NCBI GenBank assembly: GCA_025041175.1
Contig: JAKCFJ010000004.1
Span: 62,001 to 126,000, forward strand
Source of the DNA: Halobacteriales archaeon YIM A00010
Lineage (GTDB): Archaea; Halobacteriota; Halobacteria; Halobacteriales; Haloarculaceae
Length of the DNA: 64,000 nucleotides
Direction of reading: 5' to 3'
The notes under the pieces were generated by a model. That model saw nothing but the letters and a program-made list of their open reading frames with translations. It ran no database searches and was not told the DNA's origin. Made by a program: the position numbers and the translations under genes. Positions 28,388 through 37,408 of the stretch are shown here, piece by piece (positions within the stretch are counted from its first letter, which is position 1; each line of letters starts with the position of its first letter).

Positions 28388-29302
28388 TTAGTGATCCTCC
28401 GGTGAATACGTCGCTGGTGTCGGCGCGAGCGAGCACTTGTGTCCCGTCGTTTCGTACAGTTGTGCGAACGTCGCCACGAGTTCAACATCGACCGAAAGCT
28501 TCGTCGCCGTTTCCTCAACACTCCTCCCTTCATCCACCACATTCCGAAGAATGGCGTCGATCATTTCGTAGGGAGCTCCCAGTTCGGTTCGGTCAATGTG
28601 CTCGTCCCACTGTCTAGCTGTCGGCGGTTTCTCGAGAATGTATTCGGGTACGCCCAAATAACGTGCAAGCTGATACACTTCTGTATTATATAAATCACCA
28701 ATCGGCAATAGATCCACACCACTATCCGTGGTGACATTGCCCAAGTAATGTTCGACTCGGTTACTCGTACCGAGTACGATTCGATTGGTCGTATTCGCTT
28801 CGAAGGAGGCGGCTATCATCCGTAAGCGTCTGCCGACGGTATTGATCGCTTTCGTGTATCCCGCACGCTCATCAATTGAGGTAGACAGCAGTTCGACAAA
28901 TCCAACTGACGACCTAACACCATTCTCGACCTTCGTTCGCTTTCCGGTGGATAATGACATCGCATCAATGTAGTGGTTGATCAATGATTGGATATCGATC
29001 GTTCGGAACGGGATACCGAGGTCGAACGCGAAGTTCTGTGCGGCGATGGTCTCTATTTTGGGTGTTGATGCGGTTGGCAGCACCAATCCATACACGCAAT
29101 CTGAACCAAGGGCATTCACTGCGAGTGTGACTGCAGTCGCCGAATCGACTCCCCCAGACAACGTGACCACGACGCCATCTGCATCGGCCACATCGACGAT
29201 CTTCCTAATGAACACCGTACATTTCTGTTCGATTGTGTCTATTTCTGATCCCAACGGATTGGTATCTGCTGGAATTTCATATTCATTAGTTGTTGATATC
29301 AT
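28388..29302 (-). CDS. Divergent NAD synthetase-like (NadE family) protein
   Basis: 304 residues. P-loop SGGVDS at 49-54; downstream NRIVLGTSNRVEHYLGNVTTDSGVDLLPIGDLY and EKPPTARQWDEHIDRTELG correspond to the NadE signatures, but GTGNRSE has become GTSNRVE and an extra segment (about 110-155) replaces the region where the standard copy reads EGRDD. It may be an NAD synthetase or an amidating relative working on another adenylated acid. It is followed immediately by a truncated copy, with a broken isochorismatase further down-window. The standard nadE is at 8819. Confidence 0.72.
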   Translation of the reverse strand: MISTTNEYEIPADTNPLGSEIDTIEQKCTVFIRKIVDVADADGVVVTLSGGVDSATAVTLAVNALGSDCVYGLVLPTASTPKIETIAAQNFAFDLGIPFRTIDIQSLINHYIDAMSLSTGKRTKVENGVRSSVGFVELLSTSIDERAGYTKAINTVGRRLRMIAASFEANTTNRIVLGTSNRVEHYLGNVTTDSGVDLLPIGDLYNTEVYQLARYLGVPEYILEKPPTARQWDEHIDRTELGAPYEMIDAILRNVVDEGRSVEETATKLSVDVELVATFAQLYETTGHKCSLAPTPATYSPEDH

Positions 29303-29625
29303 AGGATATGTTCATAATCTGAGGTAGTTATCATCCATATCGATAATCTATATACTATTCGTTCATCTTTTCGAGGATATCTACTGTATTTCACCACCTA
29401 TACGATGAAGAGCCATGAATTTATACATTACTCTTCCATATTAAGCAGTATTTGGGGAATTTATTGTGTGGTCGGTCAGTCCTTATCGACCGACAGACCA
29501 TCTCTAGGCAGCGATAGGACTGAAGGCATCAGTGTCTTCACCAATACAGCCACTCAATCTGGGTGATTCAACGAAAGGCAGTGAGTAAACAGACCGTCGT
29601 CTGCAGGGGCTACGATCTCCGTAAT

Positions 29626-30200
29626 TCACCCGTCATCGGATGCGATGGCGGCCACAATTTCTTCCGTTGTGTGAATGGTAGCAAACTCTCCAGCAAGCTG
29701 CGCCAATGCTGTGGTGTGTATTACCGATGCATCGAGTTGTTCACCGTCGAACATCCGATCGAATGTAGCGGTCCCTGTTCTGTCGACAATTACTTCGAAT
29801 CCACGGTTTTCGGCCATTCGTGCGGTTGTCGAGACGCAGTGGTCAGTGGTTAATCCACACATGATGAGTGATTCGTACCCTCGATTGCGGAGCCACGATG
29901 CTAACTGCGTCCCGATGAATGCTCCGTTGACCTGTTTGACGAATACCGGTTCGTCGTCACAGGGACGTAGTTCTCGCTTGAACTGGAATCCCGGTTGGTC
30001 AGCTCGAAGTGATGATTCTGACTCCGTTGAGTCGTGGCGAACGTGGACTACAGGCAATCTCTCTGTCCGCCACATCGAAAGGAGCCGAGTAGCGTTTACG
30101 ACACTTATCTCGAAGCGAGCGTCGACATAACAAGTAAGTATCCATCGCTGCGGCCGATCTATGTCTCTTTCTGGACGAGGAACACGAGATTTTCATGAAT
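29626..30200 (-). pseudogene. Isochorismatase/nicotinamidase-like hydrolase, N-terminus lost
   Basis: The intact C-terminal 150 residues read [35 protein letters not shown] (the family lysine) and [22 protein letters not shown] (the catalytic cysteine). Coding sense continues upstream in the same frame ([15 protein letters not shown]) without any start codon, and the first strand carrying the catalytic aspartate is scrambled across frames around 30130-30200. Two of the triad residues survive. The family hydrolyses isochorismate, nicotinamide or similar amides. Confidence 0.72.
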
Positions 30201-30306
30201 CCTGCAGACACGGCATAGCAGAATATCGCCTCAGAGGAAGGAATGGATCTCGTCAAGATGGGAGGAAACCACTGGGCTTTATCATGTTGGGATAGGTGGA
30301 AGTTGT

Positions 30307-32883
30307 ATGGTTGACGATAGCAAACACCAGTTTCAAGATCCAGATAGCGAGTATATCGAAACTATGAGTTCTAGTGACGGGATCCCTCGACGGTCGGTTC
30401 TGCGGGCCGTCGGGCTTTGTGCCGGGACAGGGATTGTTGGATCTGGACTAACGGCTTCGTCACAAGCAGCGACAGCAGAGACAGTATCGAACAACAGCAG
30501 ATCAGTGCAGTCCGCACCCGGACCGGATGTCCTCTATGAGTCGCCTGCAAGTGCTCCCCAACTGGAAAACGCGGATGGGTGGGAAGCAGAGCCGCTCATG
30601 GTTTCGGGCGCTGACGCATACATTGACGGTGAGTATCTCTATCAGGACTTCGTGTATGACGATTACGGGGCAAATACGACGGCTCTTCCGCTCTCTCCGA
30701 CCCCGGAGCCAAATGGTGAGATTCAATCCGAATTGCTTCCGTCCGCGCTCAACGAGCCTATTCCACAATTAACTCCGATTGAGGAATACGTCGGGATGAT
30801 ATACGGCGCGGCCACGGGCGACATCGTCTATCCGACAGATGACTCAACCTACCGGAGCAATGCAGCGGATCTCCTCGAATTCAGGACACGTCTTGTCCGC
30901 GACGGTGGCGAGCAGAACGTCACCTATCGAATCACGCTCAACACGATGACTGAAGCTGGTGTCGCCGCAGCCGCTATCGGTATCAACAAGGGCGGCTTCG
31001 AAGAAACCGATACCGGCAACAGTGACAGTCTCCCACTTGACGATCTCACCGACACACTCGACGAGAACACAACTATCGATGAGGTACTTGGGATCAGTGG
31101 ATCTTCCGGAAGCGATTGGGGCTACGGGATCGGTGAACTCGGTGTCGATCTCGATCATGTACTTGTCACGTGGGGCACTGGGGCGGAACTTGACGGACGT
31201 AGCGAGGATGTCGATGTCTCCGTCAGCGAGCGCCGCAACCAGATCGACGTGACTGTCCCGCTCGCACCGGGGACCGAAACATGGCGTCATTACCTCGTCG
31301 TCGGAGTATTCGACGATGACGCAAAGGAGTTCACAGCGATTCAACAATCTCCCGACAAAACACGTCCAGGTGGCGCGCACCTCGGGAGTCCACCACCGGT
31401 ATTCAACGTCGGGTTCCGATCGAGCGATCAGGAACCGATGGGAGCACCCAATATCGAGCCGGAAGAGCTTTCCCAGGAACTGGAACAAACCCTTTCGGGC
31501 ATCGGTGCGGGGGGGAGTCCCCTGTTCGGGTACGGCCACTGGCGTGAACACGCTCAGGCGAAGGCACTCGCCGCACGGGATATCTCCCCGTTTTACGCCG
31601 ATATTGATTTCGAGAAACTCAGTGCAGGAACAACAGAATACAACATCCCCGAAACGGGCTACATCAGTCGGTTGTACGCCTCTCGGTACGACTTCAGTGA
31701 CGCAGATGTCGAATTTGAGCCGGGCGAAGGTATCGATGATAAAGCAAACGTGATTTCTGGACGTATCCAACCATACGCGATTTATGTTCCCGAGAGTTAC
31801 GATCCAGACGAGCCGACCCCGTTCCTCCTGAATCTCCACTCACTGTTCAGCACGTATAACGAGTACGCGGTGCTCATGCCAGACCAGCTCAAGCAACTGG
31901 GTGAACAGCGTGATTCGATCGTTATGATACCCGAAGGACGCGGAGGAGAGGGGTGGTGGCGAGGCGAAGCCGAACTTGACGCATTCGAGGCGTGGTCGGA
32001 TGCGATAGCACGGTACAACATCGACTTCGATCGGACAAGCATCACCGGCTACTCAATGGGAGGCTACGGTACTGAAAAGCTAGCGGCCCAGTATCCAGAT
32101 CTCTTCGCTAAAGGCTTTCCTATCGTGGGTCCCCAAGACGAGAAAGCCTTTGCTGGGACCCTCGGAGAGAACGTTGGGACTGGGTATAACGCGTTGCGGC
32201 TCACTGACAACTTCCGTAATGTGCCGCTATTGCTGTGGAACGGAGTGAACGACGAACTGGTTCCTGTATCCGGTGTTCTCAGATACGAACAACACCTCCA
32301 CAACCACGGCTACCGCCACGAACTCGATCTGTTCCCTGGCTACGATCACTTCGCCTTCGGACTAATGGACGAGTGGGGTCCCGGACGCGACTTCCTCGAC
32401 AACGCTACCGTTGAACGTACTCCTCCACGAGTTACCTACCGCGCGATACCGGCAACGGACGACGAGGAGTTGGGGCTGGTCCATGATGGAGCTTACTGGG
32501 TGTCTGACATCACAGTCGCGGACGGAGCCGATAGTGGACTCGTCGATGTGCGCTCTGCTGCGTTCGGCGAAGCACCACCTATCGATACTGACTACCGTGG
32601 TCAGGGGACCCAACCGACTCCCCACATCAAACGGGGGACACAATGGAACACGAATATACAAGACCCTGCTCCACGCAACGCGCTCAATATTGACCTCAAA
32701 GCGGTGCGTACCGTCACGATTTGGACCGAAGATGCTCATCTCTCTTCCGACGAGCCGATCAAGATGGACATTGATTCGACTACACCTGCCACGATCACAC
32801 TAGCGAATTCAGATGGAACGACAGATGTAAACGTGCCTCGGGGGCACTCCGAACAAACAATCCAGATCGAAGCGAAAAGCTAG
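30307..32883 (+). CDS. Large Tat-exported esterase (alpha/beta hydrolase)
   Basis: 858 residues. A twin-arginine signal (IPRRSVLRAVG, then a hydrophobic run ending SSQAATAE) exports the folded protein. Residues about 70-420 form a beta-rich region (TYRSNAADLLEFRTRLVRDG) that resembles a carbohydrate-binding or glucodextranase-like module (weak inference). Residues about 480-710 form an alpha/beta hydrolase like feruloyl-esterase or PHB-depolymerase types: YVPESYDPDEPTPFLLNLHS, nucleophile elbow GYSMGG with S583, acid in NGVNDELVP, histidine in GYDHFAF. The tail is beta-rich. Upstream GGTGGA favours ATG 30307; ATG 30364 (MSSSDGIPRRS) is a good alternative. Substrate unknown. Confidence 0.82.
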   Translation: MVDDSKHQFQDPDSEYIETMSSSDGIPRRSVLRAVGLCAGTGIVGSGLTASSQAATAETVSNNSRSVQSAPGPDVLYESPASAPQLENADGWEAEPLMVSGADAYIDGEYLYQDFVYDDYGANTTALPLSPTPEPNGEIQSELLPSALNEPIPQLTPIEEYVGMIYGAATGDIVYPTDDSTYRSNAADLLEFRTRLVRDGGEQNVTYRITLNTMTEAGVAAAAIGINKGGFEETDTGNSDSLPLDDLTDTLDENTTIDEVLGISGSSGSDWGYGIGELGVDLDHVLVTWGTGAELDGRSEDVDVSVSERRNQIDVTVPLAPGTETWRHYLVVGVFDDDAKEFTAIQQSPDKTRPGGAHLGSPPPVFNVGFRSSDQEPMGAPNIEPEELSQELEQTLSGIGAGGSPLFGYGHWREHAQAKALAARDISPFYADIDFEKLSAGTTEYNIPETGYISRLYASRYDFSDADVEFEPGEGIDDKANVISGRIQPYAIYVPESYDPDEPTPFLLNLHSLFSTYNEYAVLMPDQLKQLGEQRDSIVMIPEGRGGEGWWRGEAELDAFEAWSDAIARYNIDFDRTSITGYSMGGYGTEKLAAQYPDLFAKGFPIVGPQDEKAFAGTLGENVGTGYNALRLTDNFRNVPLLLWNGVNDELVPVSGVLRYEQHLHNHGYRHELDLFPGYDHFAFGLMDEWGPGRDFLDNATVERTPPRVTYRAIPATDDEELGLVHDGAYWVSDITVADGADSGLVDVRSAAFGEAPPIDTDYRGQGTQPTPHIKRGTQWNTNIQDPAPRNALNIDLKAVRTVTIWTEDAHLSSDEPIKMDIDSTTPATITLANSDGTTDVNVPRGHSEQTIQIEAKS

Positions 32884-33190
32884 TCTCCTGAGATGAACAC
32901 ATACTCGAATACCCGGTCATCGAGCGACACCGGGAGGTACGGGTGCGTCTTGTACGAGTAGAAATCGAACTCTTCCCGCTCATAGTACTCAACGAGATCG
33001 TCAGCCACCTGCTCATGAACGAACAGCGGTTGTCTCGTCACGAGATCGAGTGCGATCGAGCCAGCCTCACAGCTCGCGATCAAGATCCTCGACAGCCGAT
33101 TGGACCTCCCGAGTCGGCCGTGCATGCGCGCAGCTGGTCGGCTTGAGTTCAGTGAGATGCTGCTCAAAGCTACTGCTCCAATCTTCGCAG
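32880..33190 (-). pseudogene. Frameshifted haloarchaeal hypothetical protein
   Basis: The C-terminal frame reads SIALDLVTRQPLFVHEQVAD then YYEREEFDFYSYKTHPYLP and VFEYVFISGD, highly protein-like. The preceding sequence is coding in a different frame (LFCEDWSSSFEQHLTELKPT, then VQSAVEDLDREL). One indel near 33085 and an upstream stop break the gene. Its stop overlaps the esterase stop in convergent orientation. Family not named with confidence. Confidence 0.6.
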
Positions 33191-33314
33191 AACAGTCAGA
33201 ATGCGGTAGAATCAACTGTACTGTAATGATTTCTGTTTGCTGAATCAGTGTGTAAAAACGTCAAAATCAACCACGTCTAGCGGTCCTACAGCGCAGAAAT
33301 TTCGACCCATATCC

Positions 33315-33665
33315 ATGTATACCAGTCAACCGCTGACCGATGTCTACCGGGCGAATACGTCGCCATTCTCTGACTGCACATTACTCGGCCGTCATCTCGG
33401 GGCGGGCCAACGACTCTCGATGATCTGGCAAGCGATCAACTACCCGAAGGAACACCAACTCACGTTCGAGGCCTACTGGCTCCGGTATCAGCGCCAAGCA
33501 CTCGCCATTGGCGTCTGTGCTGTTCCCCCTCTTTGTCCATCTTCGTCACGTGCTGGGATGGCTTCAGTGGGTACCAAAGATGTGGACGGTACTGGAGCCG
33601 ATAATGGTGTTCTTAATGTGGATTGGAGGGCTTGCGTGGGTATTCCTGCATATCCACGGTGAGTC
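33315..33665 (+). pseudogene. Frameshifted small membrane-protein gene
   Basis: Frame 1 from ATG 33315 gives a soluble start and AINYPKEHQLTFEAYWLRYQ. At about 33505 the coding sense moves one frame to ASVLFPLFVHLRHVLGWLQW and VLEPIMVFLMWIGGLAWVF, two hydrophobic stretches. Together they look like one protein of about 115 residues with one indel. Family not recognised. Confidence 0.5.
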
Positions 33666-33750
33666 ACAGAGGATACAGTGGAGATGTCCGCCAATCCACC
33701 CGAAGTGGAGTGCCTTCTTTCGGTTGGCTCCGCTCGTTGGAGTCCTCGTC

Positions 33751-34524
33751 TCATGTGGTCGTCCAGCCTCCGTCGACCGTGAATACACTCCCTGTGCAGT
33801 ACGCCGAAGCATCGCTCGCGAGAAAGAGCGCGATTCCCTTCAAATCGTCCGGTTCACCGAGTCGACCGAGCAGCGTCTCCTCGGCCATCTGCTCGTGCAT
33901 CGCATCCATGCCCGAATCCTTGCGGAATGCGCCGCCACCGATGCCGGTATGTGTCCACCCGGGTGCGATCGCGTTGACTCGAATCCCTCGTCTCCCGAGA
34001 TCGGCGGCAGCCTGTTTGGTGAGTTGAGCGACGCCACCCTTCGAGGCGACGTAGGCGGCGACGCCGGGATATTCAGAGGCAACCGAACTGAGCACCGACG
34101 CCGTCGTGACTATCCTTCCACCTTCCTCCATTACCCTAGAAGCTTCCCGGATGGTGTAGAAGACTCCATCGAGATTGACATCCATTACGTCATCCCACTC
34201 CTCGATGGAGTACTCATTGACTGGCGAACTCAGTCGGCCGATACCGGCGTTGGCGAAAGCGACGTCGAGACCACCGAATGCTGCCGTAACTCGTTCGACC
34301 ATCTCGGCGACCGCTTCATGGTCGGTGACGTCGACCTCCATGGCGAGCGTCTCGGCGTCGAGTTCGTCGGCAACCGCCTCGACGCCCTCGGCATCGATGT
34401 CCGCGAGTGCGAGCGTTGCGCCTGTGTCGGCACACGCCTCGGAGTAGGCCTTTCCGATCCCCGAGGCAGCGCCTGTAATCAATACTACGTCGTCATCCAG
34501 TCTGAATCTATCAAGCGTGCTCAT
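33751..34524 (-). CDS. Short-chain dehydrogenase/reductase
   Basis: 257 residues, classical SDR length. Cofactor loop TGAASGIG (17-24), NAG at 92-94, catalytic S142 or S143, Y158 and K162 in YVASK, and the closing VDGGWT. An acidic residue after the second strand (ADID) favours NAD(H). It starts inside the stop codon of the acyl-CoA dehydrogenase gene (ATGA overlap), so the two are one operon. Likely a 3-hydroxyacyl-CoA or related alcohol dehydrogenase in the same acid degradation route (inference). Confidence 0.88.
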   Translation of the reverse strand: MSTLDRFRLDDDVVLITGAASGIGKAYSEACADTGATLALADIDAEGVEAVADELDAETLAMEVDVTDHEAVAEMVERVTAAFGGLDVAFANAGIGRLSSPVNEYSIEEWDDVMDVNLDGVFYTIREASRVMEEGGRIVTTASVLSSVASEYPGVAAYVASKGGVAQLTKQAAADLGRRGIRVNAIAPGWTHTGIGGGAFRKDSGMDAMHEQMAEETLLGRLGEPDDLKGIALFLASDASAYCTGSVFTVDGGWTTT

Positions 34525-35804
34525 GATGCATCCTCCTCTCCACTGGTCAAATCGGTATCAGCACGGAATCGCGTGACGTGTTCGACCTCTTCGGGTTTGA
34601 TTTCCTCGTCGTCGAACGCGCGCTTTGCGACCGAGCGCAAGTGTGCTTCGTCGGCCCCATCGATGATGCGGAAACACCGCACGTTCTCGTAGAAATCAGC
34701 GAGCGGGAGATCCTTCCCGATGCCGTTGCCGCCGCAGGCCTGTACACAGGTGTCGATAACCTCCTGTACGGTTTCAGCGGCGAACACCTTCGACATCGCA
34801 CACTCAGTGCTCGCATCACCCGTTTCGGCGTAGGTTCGGGCGGCGTGACGCACCATCGTCCGGGCGGAATGTAGGCGCATCTCTGCGTCGGCGATCTCAA
34901 ATCGGGCGTTCTGTTTCTCGCTGAGACGCTCGCCGTAGGCGGTGCGCTCGTCCATATAGGCCTTCGCGACGTCAAGCGAGCGGTCTGCCATCCCCATGAA
35001 ACGCATACAATGGGTGAGTCGGGCGGGAACGAGGCGCTGCTGGGCGATGGCAAGCCCGCCATTTTCGGCTCCGAGCAGGTTCTCCTCGGGGACTCGGACA
35101 CCATCGTAGATGATTTCGGAGTGGGCAATCCCAGCCTCACCCATGTGAGGGATGTCCCGAGCCACGTCCACGCCGTCGGCGTCGCCCGGCACGACGAACA
35201 GCGAGGTACCGACGTAGGGGTGGGCGTCGAGGTCGGTGCGGGCGGCAACGATCAGGAAGTCAGCATCGCTGCCCTGTGTCGTCCACCACTTGTGGCCGTC
35301 GATGACCCACTCGTCGCCGTCCTTTTTCGCCGTAGTCTTGATCTTCTTCGCATCCGACCCCGCCCCGTTCATCGGTTCAGTCATGGAGAACCCGGACGTG
35401 ACTTCGCAGTTCGCCAACGGCCGGAGGAATTCTTCCTTCTGTTTTTCTGTGCCCGCCTCCTCCAAGATATGCATATTCCCCTCGTCAGGCGCCGCGACAT
35501 GCATCGCTGACATGGCGAAGATGCTCCGGCCGGCCTGCTCGAACACCGGCAACAGGTCGCCGAAGTCGAGACCGAGGCCACCGTACTTCTCGGGAATCTG
35601 TGGACCGAACACGTCGTGCTTGCGCGCCTCTTCGCGCAGTTCCTCAACCAATCGCTCGCCCTCCGCGTGACGGTCGGCGTCGCTGCGCTCGTCGCGCTGG
35701 CCGAGCAGTTCCCGCTCCTGTGGGAGCACTACTTCATCGATGAACCGTCGAGTTCGGTCGCTGGCCTCTCGTGCACGCTCGGAGTCTTGATATCTGATAT
35801 CCAC
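34521..35804 (-). CDS. Acyl-CoA dehydrogenase family protein (ACAD10/11-like)
   Basis: FAD enzyme of about 427 residues with the three ACAD domains: N-terminal helices with GPQIPEKYGGLGLDF, middle barrel SGFSMTEPMNGAGSDAKKIK and WWTTQGSDAD, C-terminal helices with QACGGNGIGKDLPLADFY and RIIDGADEAHLRSVAKR. The ending without the usual catalytic YEG-type glutamate region resembles ACAD10/11 and LvaC types (recalled). The start is set at a GTG (35804) that begins VDIRYQDSERAREASD; a longer frame reaches further upstream but the added residues look unrelated. Operon with the SDR; divergent from an APH-type kinase. Confidence 0.85.
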   Translation of the reverse strand: MDIRYQDSERAREASDRTRRFIDEVVLPQERELLGQRDERSDADRHAEGERLVEELREEARKHDVFGPQIPEKYGGLGLDFGDLLPVFEQAGRSIFAMSAMHVAAPDEGNMHILEEAGTEKQKEEFLRPLANCEVTSGFSMTEPMNGAGSDAKKIKTTAKKDGDEWVIDGHKWWTTQGSDADFLIVAARTDLDAHPYVGTSLFVVPGDADGVDVARDIPHMGEAGIAHSEIIYDGVRVPEENLLGAENGGLAIAQQRLVPARLTHCMRFMGMADRSLDVAKAYMDERTAYGERLSEKQNARFEIADAEMRLHSARTMVRHAARTYAETGDASTECAMSKVFAAETVQEVIDTCVQACGGNGIGKDLPLADFYENVRCFRIIDGADEAHLRSVAKRAFDDEEIKPEEVEHVTRFRADTDLTSGEEDAS

Positions 35805-36349
35805 ACTGGCTTCATCGAGAGAACTGGTAGTTAATGTTGAGCCTTCGATACGAGGGAGCCCGTAAGGGTCGTGAATACGGACTTGGATTTCAGTGCTCAC
35901 TGTAACGATGAAAGGTGGTGACGCAAACGCTGCACGTCGCATAGAACCTGACGGAAAACTTGCCCCACATCTGAGGAAAAACCGTGATAATGGTTGCTTT
36001 CCCCTCCCCAGAGAGGATGGGCGTCCCGAACCGATTTTCGATTCGAGGATGAGACCGCGTTCGTCAAGCGATTCCACGATGCTGGGTACGCATACATCGT
36101 GTTTGATTATTGTTGTTTTGGTGATAGCGATGGTGAGCCGCGCGAGTTGCTGGATATTGATAGTTAGCTCGGGGACTGACGCGCCGCAGTTGCCTTCTCT
36201 CGAGAGCTACGTTCACTCGTCCGGGATTGCTCATCCAGACAACGACCTCGTATAGAAGGCCCAACACTAACCTTCGATTCTTTCAATAAAGTCTGTGTGA
36301 ACATCACCTATCAGAACTCCGAGTACGCACGGGGGACGTCTGAGTTGCA
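35805..36349. other. Divergent promoter region between the two acid-degradation operons
   Basis: About 545 bases between the dehydrogenase and the phosphotransferase starts. It should hold both promoters. No gene or clear operator was recognised. GTG codons at 35900 and others keep open a longer dehydrogenase N-terminus. Confidence 0.45.
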
Positions 36350-37408
36350 ATGACAGAAGTAACCGACCTCGTTGACCGTGACGGTTTGCGGGAGTTCCTC
36401 GCAAGCGAACTAGGCGAGACCGAGACGTTCGACGTGAAACGCCACGAGGAGGGCTTCTCGAACGAGACCCTGTTCGTGACGTGGGGCGACCGAGAACTGG
36501 TCGTCCGTCGTCCGCCGCCGGGCGAAACCGCCGACACCGCCCACGACATCCTTCGGGAGTACACTCCCATCGACGCACTCCAAGGTACCGACGTTCCGGT
36601 GCCGCGGACGGTCGCGGCCTGCGAGGATACGTCGGTCATTGAGAGCGTCTTCTACGTGATGGAGCGCGTCGACGGCGATGTGCTACGATTTTCGGCACCC
36701 GGTCGATTCAACGACCCGGACCACCAGCGTCGTATCGGTGAGGAAATGGTCGACACACTCGCTGCCATTCACACCGTCGACTACGAGTCAGTCGGTTTGG
36801 ACGACTTCGGTGACCCAGAGGGGTTCACCGAACGGCAGGTCAAGCGCTGGACCGAACAGATCGAGTGGGCGTTTGAGGAGACGACTGCCAAACGGGAAGT
36901 CCCAGAAATCGGACGAGTTGGAGACTGGCTCACCGAAAACGTTCCCACCAATCCGCCAGCCGCGCTGGTTCACGGTGACTACAAACTCGACAACGTGATT
37001 TTCGGACCGGAAACACCTCCCGAAATCGCCGGCGTGCTCGACTGGGAAATGAGTACGCTGGGCGATCCCCTCTGTGACCTCGGCTGGCTGTTGTTTTTCT
37101 GGCCAGAAGAGAAGGACCCGCTTCCACCCATCATGCAGACCATCTCTCCGCCATTCCTGACCACCGGCGAGTATCCCACGCGTGCTGCTCTCACTGAACG
37201 GTACGAGGAAAAAACCGGGTTTACGGTCGACAACCACCGATTCTACCGAACTCTTGCTGTCTACAAAATGGTCGCTCTCGGGGAGATGTTCTACGCACGG
37301 TATCTAATGGACAACAGTGACAACCGGTTTTACGAGATGATGGACGACGGTGTGCCGGCGATGGCCGAACAGGCAGTCAGCATCATCGAGGGAGACCAGC
37401 CCCTATGA
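36350..37408 (+). CDS. APH-type phosphotransferase (ACAD10/LvaA-like)
   Basis: 352 residues. Kinase-like fold of the aminoglycoside phosphotransferase family: N-lobe ELVVRRPPPGE, Brenner motif HGDYKLDNVIF (H208, D210, N215), metal site VLDWEMSTLGDPLCDLG. This subgroup is found as the N-terminal domain of ACAD10/11 and as LvaA, where it phosphorylates the hydroxyl of 4-hydroxyacyl-CoA (family knowledge). Its position beside an acyl-CoA dehydrogenase and SDR supports that role over antibiotic resistance. Its stop overlaps the start of the next gene (ATGA). Confidence 0.85.
   Translation: MTEVTDLVDRDGLREFLASELGETETFDVKRHEEGFSNETLFVTWGDRELVVRRPPPGETADTAHDILREYTPIDALQGTDVPVPRTVAACEDTSVIESVFYVMERVDGDVLRFSAPGRFNDPDHQRRIGEEMVDTLAAIHTVDYESVGLDDFGDPEGFTERQVKRWTEQIEWAFEETTAKREVPEIGRVGDWLTENVPTNPPAALVHGDYKLDNVIFGPETPPEIAGVLDWEMSTLGDPLCDLGWLLFFWPEEKDPLPPIMQTISPPFLTTGEYPTRAALTERYEEKTGFTVDNHRFYRTLAVYKMVALGEMFYARYLMDNSDNRFYEMMDDGVPAMAEQAVSIIEGDQPL

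Noticed and set aside
30844-31839. 331-codon minus-strand frame inside the esterase gene
   Set aside because: Antisense shadow; composition is Cys-rich and lacks any motif.
33508-34692. 394-codon plus-strand frame across the SDR gene
   Set aside because: Most of it is antisense to the SDR and dehydrogenase genes; only the first 50 codons are coding-like and belong to the frameshifted gene at 33315.
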